From NCBI GenBank assembly GCA_017303655.1, contig JAFLCE010000002.1:1-64000 (forward strand): a stretch of DNA of 64,000 bases, in the 5' to 3' direction. Positions 35,461 to 44,143 of the stretch are shown here, piece by piece. Position 1 is the stretch's first letter. Each line of letters opens with the position of its first letter. The position numbers were made by a program, and so were the translations under genes. The notes under the pieces are model-generated. The model saw nothing but the letters and a program-made list of their open reading frames with translations, did no database searches and had not been told where the DNA came from. Source of the stretch: Anaerolineae bacterium (GTDB lineage: Bacteria; Chloroflexota; Anaerolineae; Anaerolineales; Villigracilaceae).

Positions 35461-35808
35461 TTATGCAGGCAGTATTTCTTTGCGCGAGCTGTAGAGGACG
35501 AAGAGGGCAACTCCGTTCAGGAGTACGAAGAAGATGTCGATGAATCCGATTTGGTCGAAAAAGGTGAGGAGGATATTCAAGACCAGGATGGTGATGGTTA
35601 ACCAGAAAATGGTTTTGCTGCGAGCCTTCAAGCGAAAATAACAGACCAACAGCAATGCGGCTTCGATGAACATCATCAACGCATAGAACGCATACCAACC
35701 CACAAACTCCGGGTTGCGCCCAAGGTTGATGAGTGTACCCAGCCCAAAGTAGGTCAGAAGCGCTGAGATTAGCAGAATCAAATACCGTGCCAATTGCGGG
35801 TTGTTCAT
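35461..35808 (-). CDS. Small four-helix membrane protein
   Basis: The protein is 115 residues with four hydrophobic segments (starting MNNPQLARYLILLISALLTY). It ends in a short charged tail (YSSRKEILPA). Its last two helices are similar to those of the next gene. It starts 2 bases after the stop of the SDR gene, within the same transcript. The function is unknown; it may be an accessory of the glycan-export or membrane glycosyltransferase proteins. Confidence 0.55.
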   Translation of the reverse strand: MNNPQLARYLILLISALLTYFGLGTLINLGRNPEFVGWYAFYALMMFIEAALLLVCYFRLKARSKTIFWLTITILVLNILLTFFDQIGFIDIFFVLLNGVALFVLYSSRKEILPA

Positions 35809-35810
35809 AG

Positions 35811-36563
35811 TTACTCCGTGCTCAGTCTGGCAGTCGCGCCGCCATCTACGATCATGGCTTGACCGGTCATGAAAGAAGATTGCTCGTTATCGGCGAGGAA
35901 ATAAATGGCACTGGCAATTTCGGCTGGCGTGCCGACACGTCCGTTGACGGTTTTGCGGGCAAGGTTATCGAGCCGTTCCTGCACACCGCCGGAGCCGACA
36001 TGTCCGCGCCCAAGACCGGCACGCAGCATGGGCGTATCCACGGCGCCGGGCAGAATGGCATTGACACGAATGTTATCTGGCGCGAATTCGATGGCTAATG
36101 CACGCGTCAGGGCAAGCAACCCGCCTTTAGAGGCGGCATAGGCGGCGATGTTGGTGGAAGTTTGCACAGCATGGACGGAGGAGACATTCACGATAGCGCC
36201 GCCTGCTGCTTTCATTAAAGGATGAGCGAGTTTGACGAACAAAAATACAGAACGCAAGTTAGACGCCATGACCGCATCCCACTCATCGACAGTTGTTTCA
36301 ACGAGTGGTTTTGCCACCTGCACTGCGGCATTGTTCACAAGCGCATCCAGAGTCGGGTGGAAATCTTTTGCCTGTTGAAAGATATTTTCGACAGAGTCAG
36401 GTCTGGAAATATCAGCTTTGATGAAACGCCCATTGGTCGGGAAGTCGTCACCAAAGTCATTGCGGTCCACGCCAATGACACGCCAGCCGTGCTCGGAAAA
36501 ATGATGGATACAAGCGCGTCCGATTCCGCCGCCTGCGCCAGTGATGAGGATGGTTTTAGTCAT
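35811..36563 (-). CDS. SDR-family oxidoreductase
   Basis: This 250-residue classical short-chain dehydrogenase has cofactor motif ITGAGGGIGRACI, NNAAV, and active-site Ser/Tyr/Lys in VNVSSVHAVQTSTNIAAYAASKGG. The C-terminal DGGATARLS is typical. Its location in the glycan region suggests a sugar or sugar-acid substrate. It lies 2 bases upstream of a small membrane-protein gene, so it is part of that run. NAD or NADP preference is undecided: the residue pattern after the second strand (GVDRNDFG) favours NAD. Confidence 0.9.
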   Translation of the reverse strand: MTKTILITGAGGGIGRACIHHFSEHGWRVIGVDRNDFGDDFPTNGRFIKADISRPDSVENIFQQAKDFHPTLDALVNNAAVQVAKPLVETTVDEWDAVMASNLRSVFLFVKLAHPLMKAAGGAIVNVSSVHAVQTSTNIAAYAASKGGLLALTRALAIEFAPDNIRVNAILPGAVDTPMLRAGLGRGHVGSGGVQERLDNLARKTVNGRVGTPAEIASAIYFLADNEQSSFMTGQAMIVDGGATARLSTE

Positions 36564-36592
36564 AGTTTTTATGGGGTTCCTTTACAAATTAC

Positions 36593-36606
36593 GCAATACG
36601 TATTGC
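36593..36606. repeat. short palindrome gcaatacgtattgc
   Basis: A perfect 14-base palindrome lies between the GT-C gene stop (36629) and the SDR start (36563). It could be a weak terminator stem or part of a longer dispersed repeat. Confidence 0.4.
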
Positions 36607-36628
36607 ATCATTCGTAAAATGATATTCG

Positions 36629-38194
36629 CTAATTTTCTGTGAACCTGAATATTATACATTCATCGATCGTATTCTCAATTTGATAATTCTGCTCGACGAA
36701 TTCGAAAACTTCATCCATGCCAGGCGGGATGTACATTTTGCGCTTCACGCCGGGCGTGGCATATTGCGCTTCGCGAGTAGTTGCATCCAGTGAGGGAATC
36801 GCATCTACGGAGCGGGAACAGTCGAGAATAAGCTCAGGAGGATTCGTCGTCAGATCATCGTAATAACGATCTTCAATTTCTTTTGTCAGCGACCCATCAA
36901 GGAAAAGTGGATAGTACAAATATTTCACTGGTGAAACACGCCCTGCCATAAAGTTGACGCCCATTTCGGGATACCACGTCAATAAACGGTCTTCAGGCTT
37001 ACTGTTATCCCGAATATAGGCAGAGACAGGGTCAATGAATTCACTGCCACCTGCACGGATCGTTCCCATGTATCGTGACCACGTTGTAGGTGAGAAAATC
37101 AACAACATTACGACTATCGCCGCAGAAACAAAAACGCTAACATTATCACTCCAGCTTTCCAATGCTGGAACCTTGAACAGCAGTTGCCAGACTTCCGCAA
37201 AGGCAAAAGCGGAATAAACTGCCACAGCCAGTGTCCAACTGATGTAGTAATGCGTGAAGTTCCTGCCAGAGAGATTGCTCAAGATGATCTCGACCGGAAA
37301 CCAAAGGATCAGAAAGGTCTCAAATACAACGACCTTTCTCTGCATAAAATTGACCAAGGCACGAATAACCAGCCCGAACCACACCAACAAAGTGAACCAG
37401 CCAACCCAACCCATGCCATAACGCCCAAAGCCGCCGAAAATATCCAACCACTCCCTGTCCTTTGCGGCAGAATAAGAAAAGTTGAAGATGATGGATGCAT
37501 AGATCATCTCCCACGCGTCGCCGAGAATGGCAAAGTAAAGGGTCCACAAAATCAACGGGAGGGCGAACCCAGCCAACGTCGCAAGAAGGATGCGCAGCAC
37601 TTCCGCATAATGGCGTTTGAATCCGTAGTAAAAAAATATCGCACCAAAGATCGCAACCAATCCACCGATGTTGTTGGCGCGGAAAGTAAAGCTCAAACCG
37701 AACAGCGCGCCGACCCAGATGTACTTCCAATAATTTCGTTCCACATCCACCATCGACAGGAAGAGGGCAAGCCCAGCGGCGTTGAACAGCAAGGCATATT
37801 CTTCGGTGTAATTACCGTAGCCCAATACAGTCTTCAACCCCAAGCCTGCCAGGGTCGCGCCGAACAATGCTGCGCCCATGCCCCAGCGTTTCGAAAGTGT
37901 GTTGTACAAAAGCCACAATGTGCCAAAAAGACAAATGAACTCTACCAGCCACACGCCCCAACGTGAGCCGCCACCGAGTAACAATCCCAGTGCGTTGATA
38001 TAAAAAATGCCGGGACCTTTCGAGTCCCAAAAATCTTCATAAGGAATTTTGCCATCCACGATTTGATTACCCGCATATAGGAAAAAGCCGCCATCTCTGG
38101 CGGGCTTATCGAAGAAGGGGTTGGCGAGATCAAGCGCAAGCGCCGTCAGCAGAAACAAAAAAATATAAGGAAGTGCAACACGGAGTTTTGTCAT
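36629..38194 (-). CDS. GT-C-type membrane glycosyltransferase-like protein
   Basis: This 521-residue protein has about 11 helices. The first extracytoplasmic loop has ARDGGFFLYAGNQIVDGKIPYEDFWDSKGPG, broken over the helix start, where the RDGG acidic site fits the GT-C catalytic position and the D-x-K-G-P segment is common in the ArnT-like group. The C-terminal soluble part has LDCSRSVDAIPSL. I chose the ATG at 38194, which overlaps the dehydrogenase stop (ATGA). It probably uses a lipid-linked sugar at the outer face. Confidence 0.65.
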   Translation of the reverse strand: MTKLRVALPYIFLFLLTALALDLANPFFDKPARDGGFFLYAGNQIVDGKIPYEDFWDSKGPGIFYINALGLLLGGGSRWGVWLVEFICLFGTLWLLYNTLSKRWGMGAALFGATLAGLGLKTVLGYGNYTEEYALLFNAAGLALFLSMVDVERNYWKYIWVGALFGLSFTFRANNIGGLVAIFGAIFFYYGFKRHYAEVLRILLATLAGFALPLILWTLYFAILGDAWEMIYASIIFNFSYSAAKDREWLDIFGGFGRYGMGWVGWFTLLVWFGLVIRALVNFMQRKVVVFETFLILWFPVEIILSNLSGRNFTHYYISWTLAVAVYSAFAFAEVWQLLFKVPALESWSDNVSVFVSAAIVVMLLIFSPTTWSRYMGTIRAGGSEFIDPVSAYIRDNSKPEDRLLTWYPEMGVNFMAGRVSPVKYLYYPLFLDGSLTKEIEDRYYDDLTTNPPELILDCSRSVDAIPSLDATTREAQYATPGVKRKMYIPPGMDEVFEFVEQNYQIENTIDECIIFRFTEN

Positions 38195-39141
38195 GATTTC
38201 CTCACTTGCATTCCAAGCCCTTCCACCAGATTCTTGATCGTGCTCCAATGGATGCGCTCCCACGCCGTAGGGCTGGAATTGGAATTATGCGGCGCAAGCA
38301 TGACGTTGTCCATCTTCAACAGCGGAGAGTCCGTTGGTAATGGTTCATACTCAAACACATCGAGCGCCGCGCCTCCCACTTGACCGGAACTGAGTGCCGC
38401 GACCAATGCTTTTTCGTCCACCAGCGGACCGCGCGCCGTATTGATGAGAATCGCAGTGGGTTTCATCAGGGATAGTGTATCTGCATTGATCAGGTGAAGC
38501 GCTGTCGGGTTGAGATCACAATTTACAGAGACAAAATCGGAATTCGAGAGTAGAGATTGGAGATCGGTCATCTCAATTCCAGTTTCACTGACGAACACAT
38601 GGTCAATGTCGATAATATCTGTGCCATAGACTTTCATTCCAAAGGCTTTCGCGCGACGGGTGACGGCTTTGCCGATATTGCCAATGCCAATCACACCCAA
38701 TGTACATTCGCTAAGAGCCTTGCCGGGAATCTTTTCCCATTCGCCGCGTTTCATTGCCGCATCCATCCACGGACCGCGGCGGGCAAAGGCAAGCATATAG
38801 CCCAATACCGTATCCGCCACCGGAGTGGTAAACGCATTCGGCGTTCGCCCAAGCTTCACCCCAAAACGAGAACAAGCCTCGGCGTCGATGGAGTCGACCC
38901 CCGTTCCCCATTTCGAAATGATCTTCAAGCGTGGCGCGCAAGCTTCGATCACACGCGCGGTGTAGCGGTCATCACCACAGATCGTTCCATCGAACTGACC
39001 GGCATATTTAAGAATGTCTGCCTCTTCCATGCGCTCTTGAACATCCGGCACGATCAGGTCAATACCGTAGTCCGCAAGCACGGGACGGAAGCGGTCAAGA
39101 AATGGAATCATGTATGGGGCGGTCATCAAAACAGTGGGCAT
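38191..39141 (-). CDS. D-2-hydroxyacid dehydrogenase (phosphoglycerate-dehydrogenase-like)
   Basis: The protein is 316 residues. The NAD-binding Rossmann part is TLGVIGIGNIGKAVTRRAKAFG, and the conserved Arg and His are in NTARGPLVDEKALV and MLAPHNSNSS. There is no C-terminal ACT domain, so serine-type feedback control is unlikely. The gene sits inside the glycan run and overlaps the next gene, which points to a sugar-acid or 2-hydroxy-acid step rather than serine synthesis. The precise substrate is unknown. Confidence 0.85.
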   Translation of the reverse strand: MPTVLMTAPYMIPFLDRFRPVLADYGIDLIVPDVQERMEEADILKYAGQFDGTICGDDRYTARVIEACAPRLKIISKWGTGVDSIDAEACSRFGVKLGRTPNAFTTPVADTVLGYMLAFARRGPWMDAAMKRGEWEKIPGKALSECTLGVIGIGNIGKAVTRRAKAFGMKVYGTDIIDIDHVFVSETGIEMTDLQSLLSNSDFVSVNCDLNPTALHLINADTLSLMKPTAILINTARGPLVDEKALVAALSSGQVGGAALDVFEYEPLPTDSPLLKMDNVMLAPHNSNSSPTAWERIHWSTIKNLVEGLGMQVRKS

Positions 39142-39144
39142 ATA

Positions 39145-41175
39145 TCACTCGCAAATTTTCTTCGTAATGAATTCGTTCACTTCACTTGAAAGCGTTTCGC
39201 TTTCGGCGAGGTATTTCATATTATTACAAACCTGCAAACGCAAGTATTTATCCAGAACAATCAACTTGGTCATCTCGCGTATCTCTTCCACGTTGCCTTG
39301 CACAGCATACGCTTGCATAAAGGGAATCCACTCGAGCGGGTCGTTGGGATAGTAACCTTTGTTCAAGGCTTCATCAAGTAAGTTTGTCACAGCATCCCAA
39401 TCGCCGCGCTGACGGACAAGGTCTGCCTGTTGATAATAAAAACACCAGCCGCGCTCCGGCTCACTGCCAAAGACATGCTCCGGCACAGTGGGTATTTCGC
39501 CATCGGTCACGACCTCATCTAATTTCGAATAGGGTGCAACCATCGTCACGCGTCCATCATCGAAGGCATTTAATTCAGGTGACGCGCCATTGATAAAACG
39601 CACACAACTATTCGGGCTGGACTGCACCATCACCAAGACATTTCCAAAATCACGTTCGAGATAATTGCCACGCCGCAGCGGAGTTTCCACGCCGCCGTTG
39701 GTCGTAACCTGAGTCACCGTGTTGCCATCCAACACCGCCGCAGGTAACTTCACCACCACCGGGTTGTTGCTTTGCTTTTCAGGATAATAAATTAAATTCG
39801 CCGGACCCCAAATAAAATAATCTTCACTCAACGGGCTATTCGGATACATCGCCAGCAACGTCACGCCTTCTTCGATGTGCGGCGCACGCCACGCCACCTG
39901 CCACCAAAAATTCCGCGTCGCCTGAGTCTCATCCACATAGCGGATGGTGTTGCCATAATGCGTCAACACCGCTACGGCAATCAATATTCCAATCACCGTC
40001 ACTTGCACATTGCGTTTGGAAATATTTTCAACCAGCAACGCCAGCAACATGACCGCACCAATCGAAGCGATCAAGGTATAACGCGAATAATCCGGCAAGA
40101 TGACATGGCGATTGACGAGGATGACGGGAATGAGTCCGCCCGCAATGCTAAGGATGCTGATGAACAAAGTCTCACGCATCGTTCCCGTACTTGAGCTTGA
40201 TTCAGTTTCTCGAGCCTTTTCCTCCGCCCAGCGAAGTCCGTAAAGCAGAGCCGCCACCGCAAGCGACGCCCACATGATCGCCGTTGCCATGTCTTTCAAA
40301 CGCATCGTGAATGCCAGTTGATAGACAGGCAAGTTCCATGCCGCCAGCGTGACGGTGAAGAAATCCTGTATTAGAAAGTTCAGCCACCACAAGACGATCA
40401 GCGGGTCTGTAAAAATTTGCATGACCTGCAAGCTAACATCCGTCGCCTTGCGTTCAGACTCAAAGAAGAACAGCCGCCAGACGAGAAATCCCGCCGCGAT
40501 GAGCAAGAACGGCAAACTGGCGATAATGATCTTCGTAATTTTTTGTCGGAACGTCTCTCCCTGTGCGCGCCACATCAAAACCATGATGGCCGCAAAGCGG
40601 AAAGCCTCAATGCCAATGAAATATTCCATCTGGCTCAAGTAGCCCCAGCCCGTAAAGATTGAGCCTACAATGAGCAAAATCTTTTGGGTTCGGTCAGTCG
40701 TCAGAATCGCTTTAACTGTCAACGCTACAGAAAGAGTCGCAAGGAACAAGCCAAGGATATGCGATTGATAGTCGATGGCGTTCGGCATGGAGAGGAATCC
40801 GGGATAAATAGCGAACAGTAAACCAGTGACCAGTGCAAAAAAGTTTCGACGTTCTCCCCACAGCATGCGCATCGTCCAATAGACAAAGACGCCACCAAAG
40901 GCACGGAATAGGAACGCGCTCAAATGAAACCACAGCGGGTTGAACCCAAACAGCGAGAACAAGGGAATCATCGCCAGCGCCCGCCCGGGGCGGTCAATGC
41001 CGAAGATCTCGTTAAAAAAGCTGACGTCTTTCACCTGCATGTCGTACATTAGGTACCAGTCGTCATTGAGATAGCCGAGTTGGCTTACGAGTGGCAAGTA
41101 AGCAATGCCTGCAATGACAATAATCAGCAGGGCACCGAACCAGAAAGGGGAGATTCTATCTTTTAGGGTTTTCAT
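39145..41175 (-). CDS. Large GT-C-like membrane protein
   Basis: This 676-residue protein is the largest membrane protein of the region, with about 12 helices. The first loop has YLNDDWYLMYDMQVKD with an acidic pair at the GT-C position, and the helix-3 region has GERRNFFALVTGLLFAIYPGF. A soluble C-terminal domain of about 230 residues contains three or more Cys (SCVRFING, GWCFYY) and a TPR-like end (DWDAVTNLLDEALNKGYYP). The ATG lies 3 bases after the preceding feature boundary and follows a long inverted repeat. I cannot name the family. Confidence 0.6.
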   Translation of the reverse strand: MKTLKDRISPFWFGALLIIVIAGIAYLPLVSQLGYLNDDWYLMYDMQVKDVSFFNEIFGIDRPGRALAMIPLFSLFGFNPLWFHLSAFLFRAFGGVFVYWTMRMLWGERRNFFALVTGLLFAIYPGFLSMPNAIDYQSHILGLFLATLSVALTVKAILTTDRTQKILLIVGSIFTGWGYLSQMEYFIGIEAFRFAAIMVLMWRAQGETFRQKITKIIIASLPFLLIAAGFLVWRLFFFESERKATDVSLQVMQIFTDPLIVLWWLNFLIQDFFTVTLAAWNLPVYQLAFTMRLKDMATAIMWASLAVAALLYGLRWAEEKARETESSSSTGTMRETLFISILSIAGGLIPVILVNRHVILPDYSRYTLIASIGAVMLLALLVENISKRNVQVTVIGILIAVAVLTHYGNTIRYVDETQATRNFWWQVAWRAPHIEEGVTLLAMYPNSPLSEDYFIWGPANLIYYPEKQSNNPVVVKLPAAVLDGNTVTQVTTNGGVETPLRRGNYLERDFGNVLVMVQSSPNSCVRFINGASPELNAFDDGRVTMVAPYSKLDEVVTDGEIPTVPEHVFGSEPERGWCFYYQQADLVRQRGDWDAVTNLLDEALNKGYYPNDPLEWIPFMQAYAVQGNVEEIREMTKLIVLDKYLRLQVCNNMKYLAESETLSSEVNEFITKKICE

Positions 41176-41185
41176 AGGAATTTCT

Positions 41186-41284
41186 CGTCATTGCGAGCCG
41201 CGCTCTTGTTCTTTGCAGCGAAGCAATCTCCCATCACAGTCATGGGATTGCTTCGGGCGGAAGAGCACTGCTCTCGCAATGACG
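41186..41284. repeat. CGTCATTGCGAG nested inverted repeat
   Basis: Outer arms cgtcattgcgag (41186-41197) and ctcgcaatgacg (41273-41284) pair perfectly. Inner arms gaagcaatctccca (41220-41233) and tgggattgcttc (41243-41254) pair with one bulge. The whole 99-base unit fills the gap between two glycan genes. Confidence 0.8.
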
Positions 41285-41286
41285 GG

Positions 41287-41949
41287 TTAGTTTCGTTTCC
41301 TCATCAAAAAATCGGCGATCTCAAAATCCAACTCTTCGTCAATGTCCCAAGCTTCATCCGCGTCGATCTCGAACATCAAGGGTTTGTCACCGATGCGGTG
41401 CTTCTTGCGTTCCAGATTTTCGCGGGTAAAGAGATACACACAGGAGTTCTCTTCATACACAGGCGGTAAGTCTTGAGTTTGGAGTAATTCCAGCGGATTA
41501 TGATTGATGGCACGTCCATCCTGCCAGTAAAGGCGAGTCTGTAAACGAGTCACAGAGAATAATGAATCATACGTTGGTATATTGGTAATAAAAGATTGTA
41601 TCCCGCGTGAGATGGTTTCGGCTTTGAGTAATGGATTGGTGCTATGGGTTTGCAGATAAAAGTCCGCTTGCACCTGCGCGGTGTCGTGCAGGAGAATGTC
41701 GTTCATGGGAACATCGTCAGCACGGAGATACTCAGGGCGGGCAATCAACTTCACGGTAGGAAAGAGGCGCTGCACTCCATCCATCACTGGCGCGGAATCT
41801 GTATCCACCATCACCGTGTCGATCTCGGGCACGGCTTGAAGCGTTTCCAAAATATGTTGAAAGAGGGGCTTGCCCGCGAGGGGGCGATAATTTTTGCCAG
41901 GCACGCGCTGGCTGTGATGTCGCATGGGGACAAGGGCGGCAATTTTCAT
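41287..41949 (-). CDS. CMP-sugar-acid cytidylyltransferase-like protein
   Basis: This 220-residue protein of the acylneuraminate/KDO cytidylyltransferase family transfers CMP from CTP to a 3-deoxy-sugar acid. The N-terminal motif is AALVPMRHHSQRVPGKNYRPLAGKPL (two parts), and HSTNPLLKAETI follows in place of the typical LQ-x-TSP-x-R region. The motif is less orthodox than in the NeuA at 53461-54693, so the substrate may be a different sugar acid. The gene is flanked by an acetyltransferase and a membrane glycosyltransferase. Confidence 0.75.
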   Translation of the reverse strand: MKIAALVPMRHHSQRVPGKNYRPLAGKPLFQHILETLQAVPEIDTVMVDTDSAPVMDGVQRLFPTVKLIARPEYLRADDVPMNDILLHDTAQVQADFYLQTHSTNPLLKAETISRGIQSFITNIPTYDSLFSVTRLQTRLYWQDGRAINHNPLELLQTQDLPPVYEENSCVYLFTRENLERKKHRIGDKPLMFEIDADEAWDIDEELDFEIADFLMRKRN

Positions 41950-41968
41950 GCCTTTATTTTACTTTGTC

Positions 41969-42793
41969 TTACAACGCGCGGGACATTTGCCACTGCGAAA
42001 GCGACTCGCGCTCCATGCCAACGTGCTCGAAGATGAAACCCATCTCTTCAGGATAAATGGCTGAGACGTGCCAAATTTTGCCGGGGAATTTCGCGAAGAG
42101 CGCACGCATCAGAACCGCGCTCAAGCCTGCTCCGCGTGAGCGAGCCTTGACCAACACTGACTGGATCGCCACGTCGGTGACTTCGGGATTGCTGATGAGG
42201 CAGTAGGCGTCGTTGATTTTGAAGGCACGCGAGGGCGGGGTGTGTTGCATGATGGTCGTGCCGGAAAGCTGCCAGGGGAGGTCTTTCAAGCCGTGATACG
42301 TGACCTGACGCGCCACTTCACGAATATCGATCTCTTCGATCTCCACATCGGATTCAACTTGTGGATTCTCGAGTTTAAATCCGATCAGTCTGCGAATCTT
42401 TTTGAAACCGACCTTCTCGTATAACTTTACCCCGGCTGTATTTTGTTCGATGACCTCAAGCAGCATTTCTTTATCGCCGCGTGCTTTGGCTTCTGCAATG
42501 AGTTGCTCCATTGCCCATGTGCCTACGCCGCCACTGCGGGCATTAGACGTGATGCCCATCGCCGCGAGTCGACTCGTCCAGCCGCGCCGAGCGATCATTG
42601 CCAAGCCGACGGGTTCGTCGTCTTTCATCAAAACGCGGCTGGCAGTCAGGTCGATGCCGTCGCGGCGCATCATAGTAAACAGGACTGTGTCTGTGATGTT
42701 GATGGGGACAAGATAACCTTCAAAGCCGCGGGTCATTAAGTCCGCGAGGAAGGGGATGGGGTATTCGTGAGCAGGTTTTAGTGTGAGATTCAT
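41969..42793 (-). CDS. GNAT-family N-acetyltransferase
   Basis: The 274-residue protein has an acetyl-CoA site RSGGVGTWAMEQLIAEA and the family end VKLYEKVGFKKIRRLIGF at about residues 85-145. The second half repeats a weaker GNAT pattern (SVLVKARSRGAGLSAVLMRALFAKF, then FIFEHVGM), so it is probably a tandem GNAT pair with the first copy active. It sits next to the cytidylyltransferase-like gene, so it may acetylate an amino sugar or sugar acid. That is an inference only. Confidence 0.75.
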   Translation of the reverse strand: MNLTLKPAHEYPIPFLADLMTRGFEGYLVPINITDTVLFTMMRRDGIDLTASRVLMKDDEPVGLAMIARRGWTSRLAAMGITSNARSGGVGTWAMEQLIAEAKARGDKEMLLEVIEQNTAGVKLYEKVGFKKIRRLIGFKLENPQVESDVEIEEIDIREVARQVTYHGLKDLPWQLSGTTIMQHTPPSRAFKINDAYCLISNPEVTDVAIQSVLVKARSRGAGLSAVLMRALFAKFPGKIWHVSAIYPEEMGFIFEHVGMERESLSQWQMSRAL

Positions 42794-42818
42794 GTTTTAA
42801 GTATTATACCGAATCAGA

Positions 42819-42835
42819 AAGGTGACAGTCATCTT
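42819..42835. repeat. short GACAGTCA-family palindrome
   Basis: aaggtgac and gtcatctt are inverted with one mismatch. The core is shared with copies at 20485, 31714 and 57255. It lies between the GNAT gene start and the stop of a small membrane gene. Confidence 0.5.
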
Positions 42836-42842
42836 GAAAATG

Positions 42843-43175
42843 TTATTTCTCTTTGCTCCTTTTTTTGAGAGCTATCCTACTAGGGCGTTCTACTGACCTA
42901 ACGATTGAATTCCACATTTGTGTTCCAATTTTATCTCGCAGAAAAAGTCTACCGTAAATAATTGGAAAGATAAATGGAAGACATATCAAGGAGCTAATAA
43001 TTCCATTCAAAAAACCCTGAGTCCAGATTAGCGCAGCCACTAATGCGAGTAAACTTAAAATTAAAATAAACCAATTCAGAACATTAATGTATTTACGCTT
43101 ATAAATAGAAACATATAGGTACGAAAACAAGAATAATAAGAAAATTACAATTCCAAACCATTGGTTGGTAGTCAT
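42843..43175 (-). CDS. Small three-helix membrane protein
   Basis: The protein is 110 residues with three hydrophobic segments and a basic C-terminus (PSRIALKKRSKEK). The DNA is more AT-rich than its neighbours, which may signal transfer. Its ATG overlaps the stop of the GT2 gene (ATGA), so expression is coupled. The layout (basic end, three helices) is similar to DUF2304-type proteins found beside GT2 genes. I do not claim the family. It is probably a membrane partner of that GT2. Confidence 0.5.
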   Translation of the reverse strand: MTTNQWFGIVIFLLFLFSYLYVSIYKRKYINVLNWFILILSLLALVAALIWTQGFLNGIISSLICLPFIFPIIYGRLFLRDKIGTQMWNSIVRSVERPSRIALKKRSKEK

Positions 43176-44113
43176 AATCTATCTTCCTTATACTCTATCG
43201 GCTCCACATCCCGTTTTCTTTCATCTTTCTTCTTTCGTTCCCTTGCATAATAAAATGTCTCCCGCAATTGCGGTGTGACCAGACTCGTCTCACGGTGACC
43301 AATGCGCGTTCCATGGAATTGCATAAAGCGGAACCAGAAAATGGAAGTAAAACTTTTCAAGAGAACACCTTCACGAGCTGCATGCCAGAGATCGCTCAGA
43401 ATATTCGTGATGGTCAAACGAAAGAAATCGTACAAGTTGAAATTCGTTTCGGGGTAAATTCTTCGCAATGCCATGGCTTCGCGGCGGTAGCGGTTATAGA
43501 CTCCATGCGGCGTTTCGTTGTGGATGTGGACGATCTCTGCTTCAGCAACGTAGGCGATTCTATGTCCCTGTCCCTTCGCCCATTTGCCCCATTCTAAATC
43601 TTCCAAGCCGGTCAATGTTTCGTCGTAGGGATGCAAGTCCCATAAACTTTTGCGAATAGCGGAATTAGCGTTATTACAAAACGCCGTCACTTGATCGGGA
43701 TTGCTTGCATCAGGATACCATTGATGAAAGATCTGATGCTCGGAATATTTCGAGCCTTCGTATCCGCGTTGTTTGCCATAGGTGAGGGCGACTTGCTCAT
43801 CTTGAAATGGACGCAGCAATGTCTCCAGCCAATCAGGATAGACTGGATAAACATGTGCGCTGGCGATGACGATGAGTTCACGGCTCGCAGCTTTAATACC
43901 CAAGTTGAGCGAACGACCAAATGTAAACTCCGCTGAGGGGATGTAGACGACTTTTGCACCGAAGGATTCCGCGATGGAAACCGTTACATCCGTAGAACCT
44001 GAGTCCACGAGGATGATCTCGACATCTTTGACGGTTTGCTGGCGAATGCCTTCAAGTAATCGTCCGAGATGCTGGGCTTCGTTATAGGCACGAATAACAA
44101 TGGAACAATTCAT
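43172..44113 (-). CDS. GT2-family glycosyltransferase
   Basis: This 313-residue enzyme opens with SIVIRAYNEAQHLGRLLEGI, then EIILVDSGSTDVTVSIAESFGAKVVYI and AEFTFGRSLNLGIKAA. These match the rhamnosyltransferase-like GT2 group. The C-terminal half has several hydrophobic-aromatic helices (RFMQFHGTRIGHRE). It differs from the two close GT2 paralogues in the window. Together with the small membrane protein next to it, it may work at the inner membrane face. Confidence 0.86.
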   Translation of the reverse strand: MNCSIVIRAYNEAQHLGRLLEGIRQQTVKDVEIILVDSGSTDVTVSIAESFGAKVVYIPSAEFTFGRSLNLGIKAASRELIVIASAHVYPVYPDWLETLLRPFQDEQVALTYGKQRGYEGSKYSEHQIFHQWYPDASNPDQVTAFCNNANSAIRKSLWDLHPYDETLTGLEDLEWGKWAKGQGHRIAYVAEAEIVHIHNETPHGVYNRYRREAMALRRIYPETNFNLYDFFRLTITNILSDLWHAAREGVLLKSFTSIFWFRFMQFHGTRIGHRETSLVTPQLRETFYYARERKKKDERKRDVEPIEYKEDRL

Positions 44114-44143
44114 TTTTATTAATAGGGCGAGGAGACCTCGCCT

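Noticed and set aside
37184-37966. A 260-residue plus-strand frame
   Set aside because: It is antisense to a membrane-protein gene, very rich in Gln/Lys/Arg as expected from reversed hydrophobic codons.
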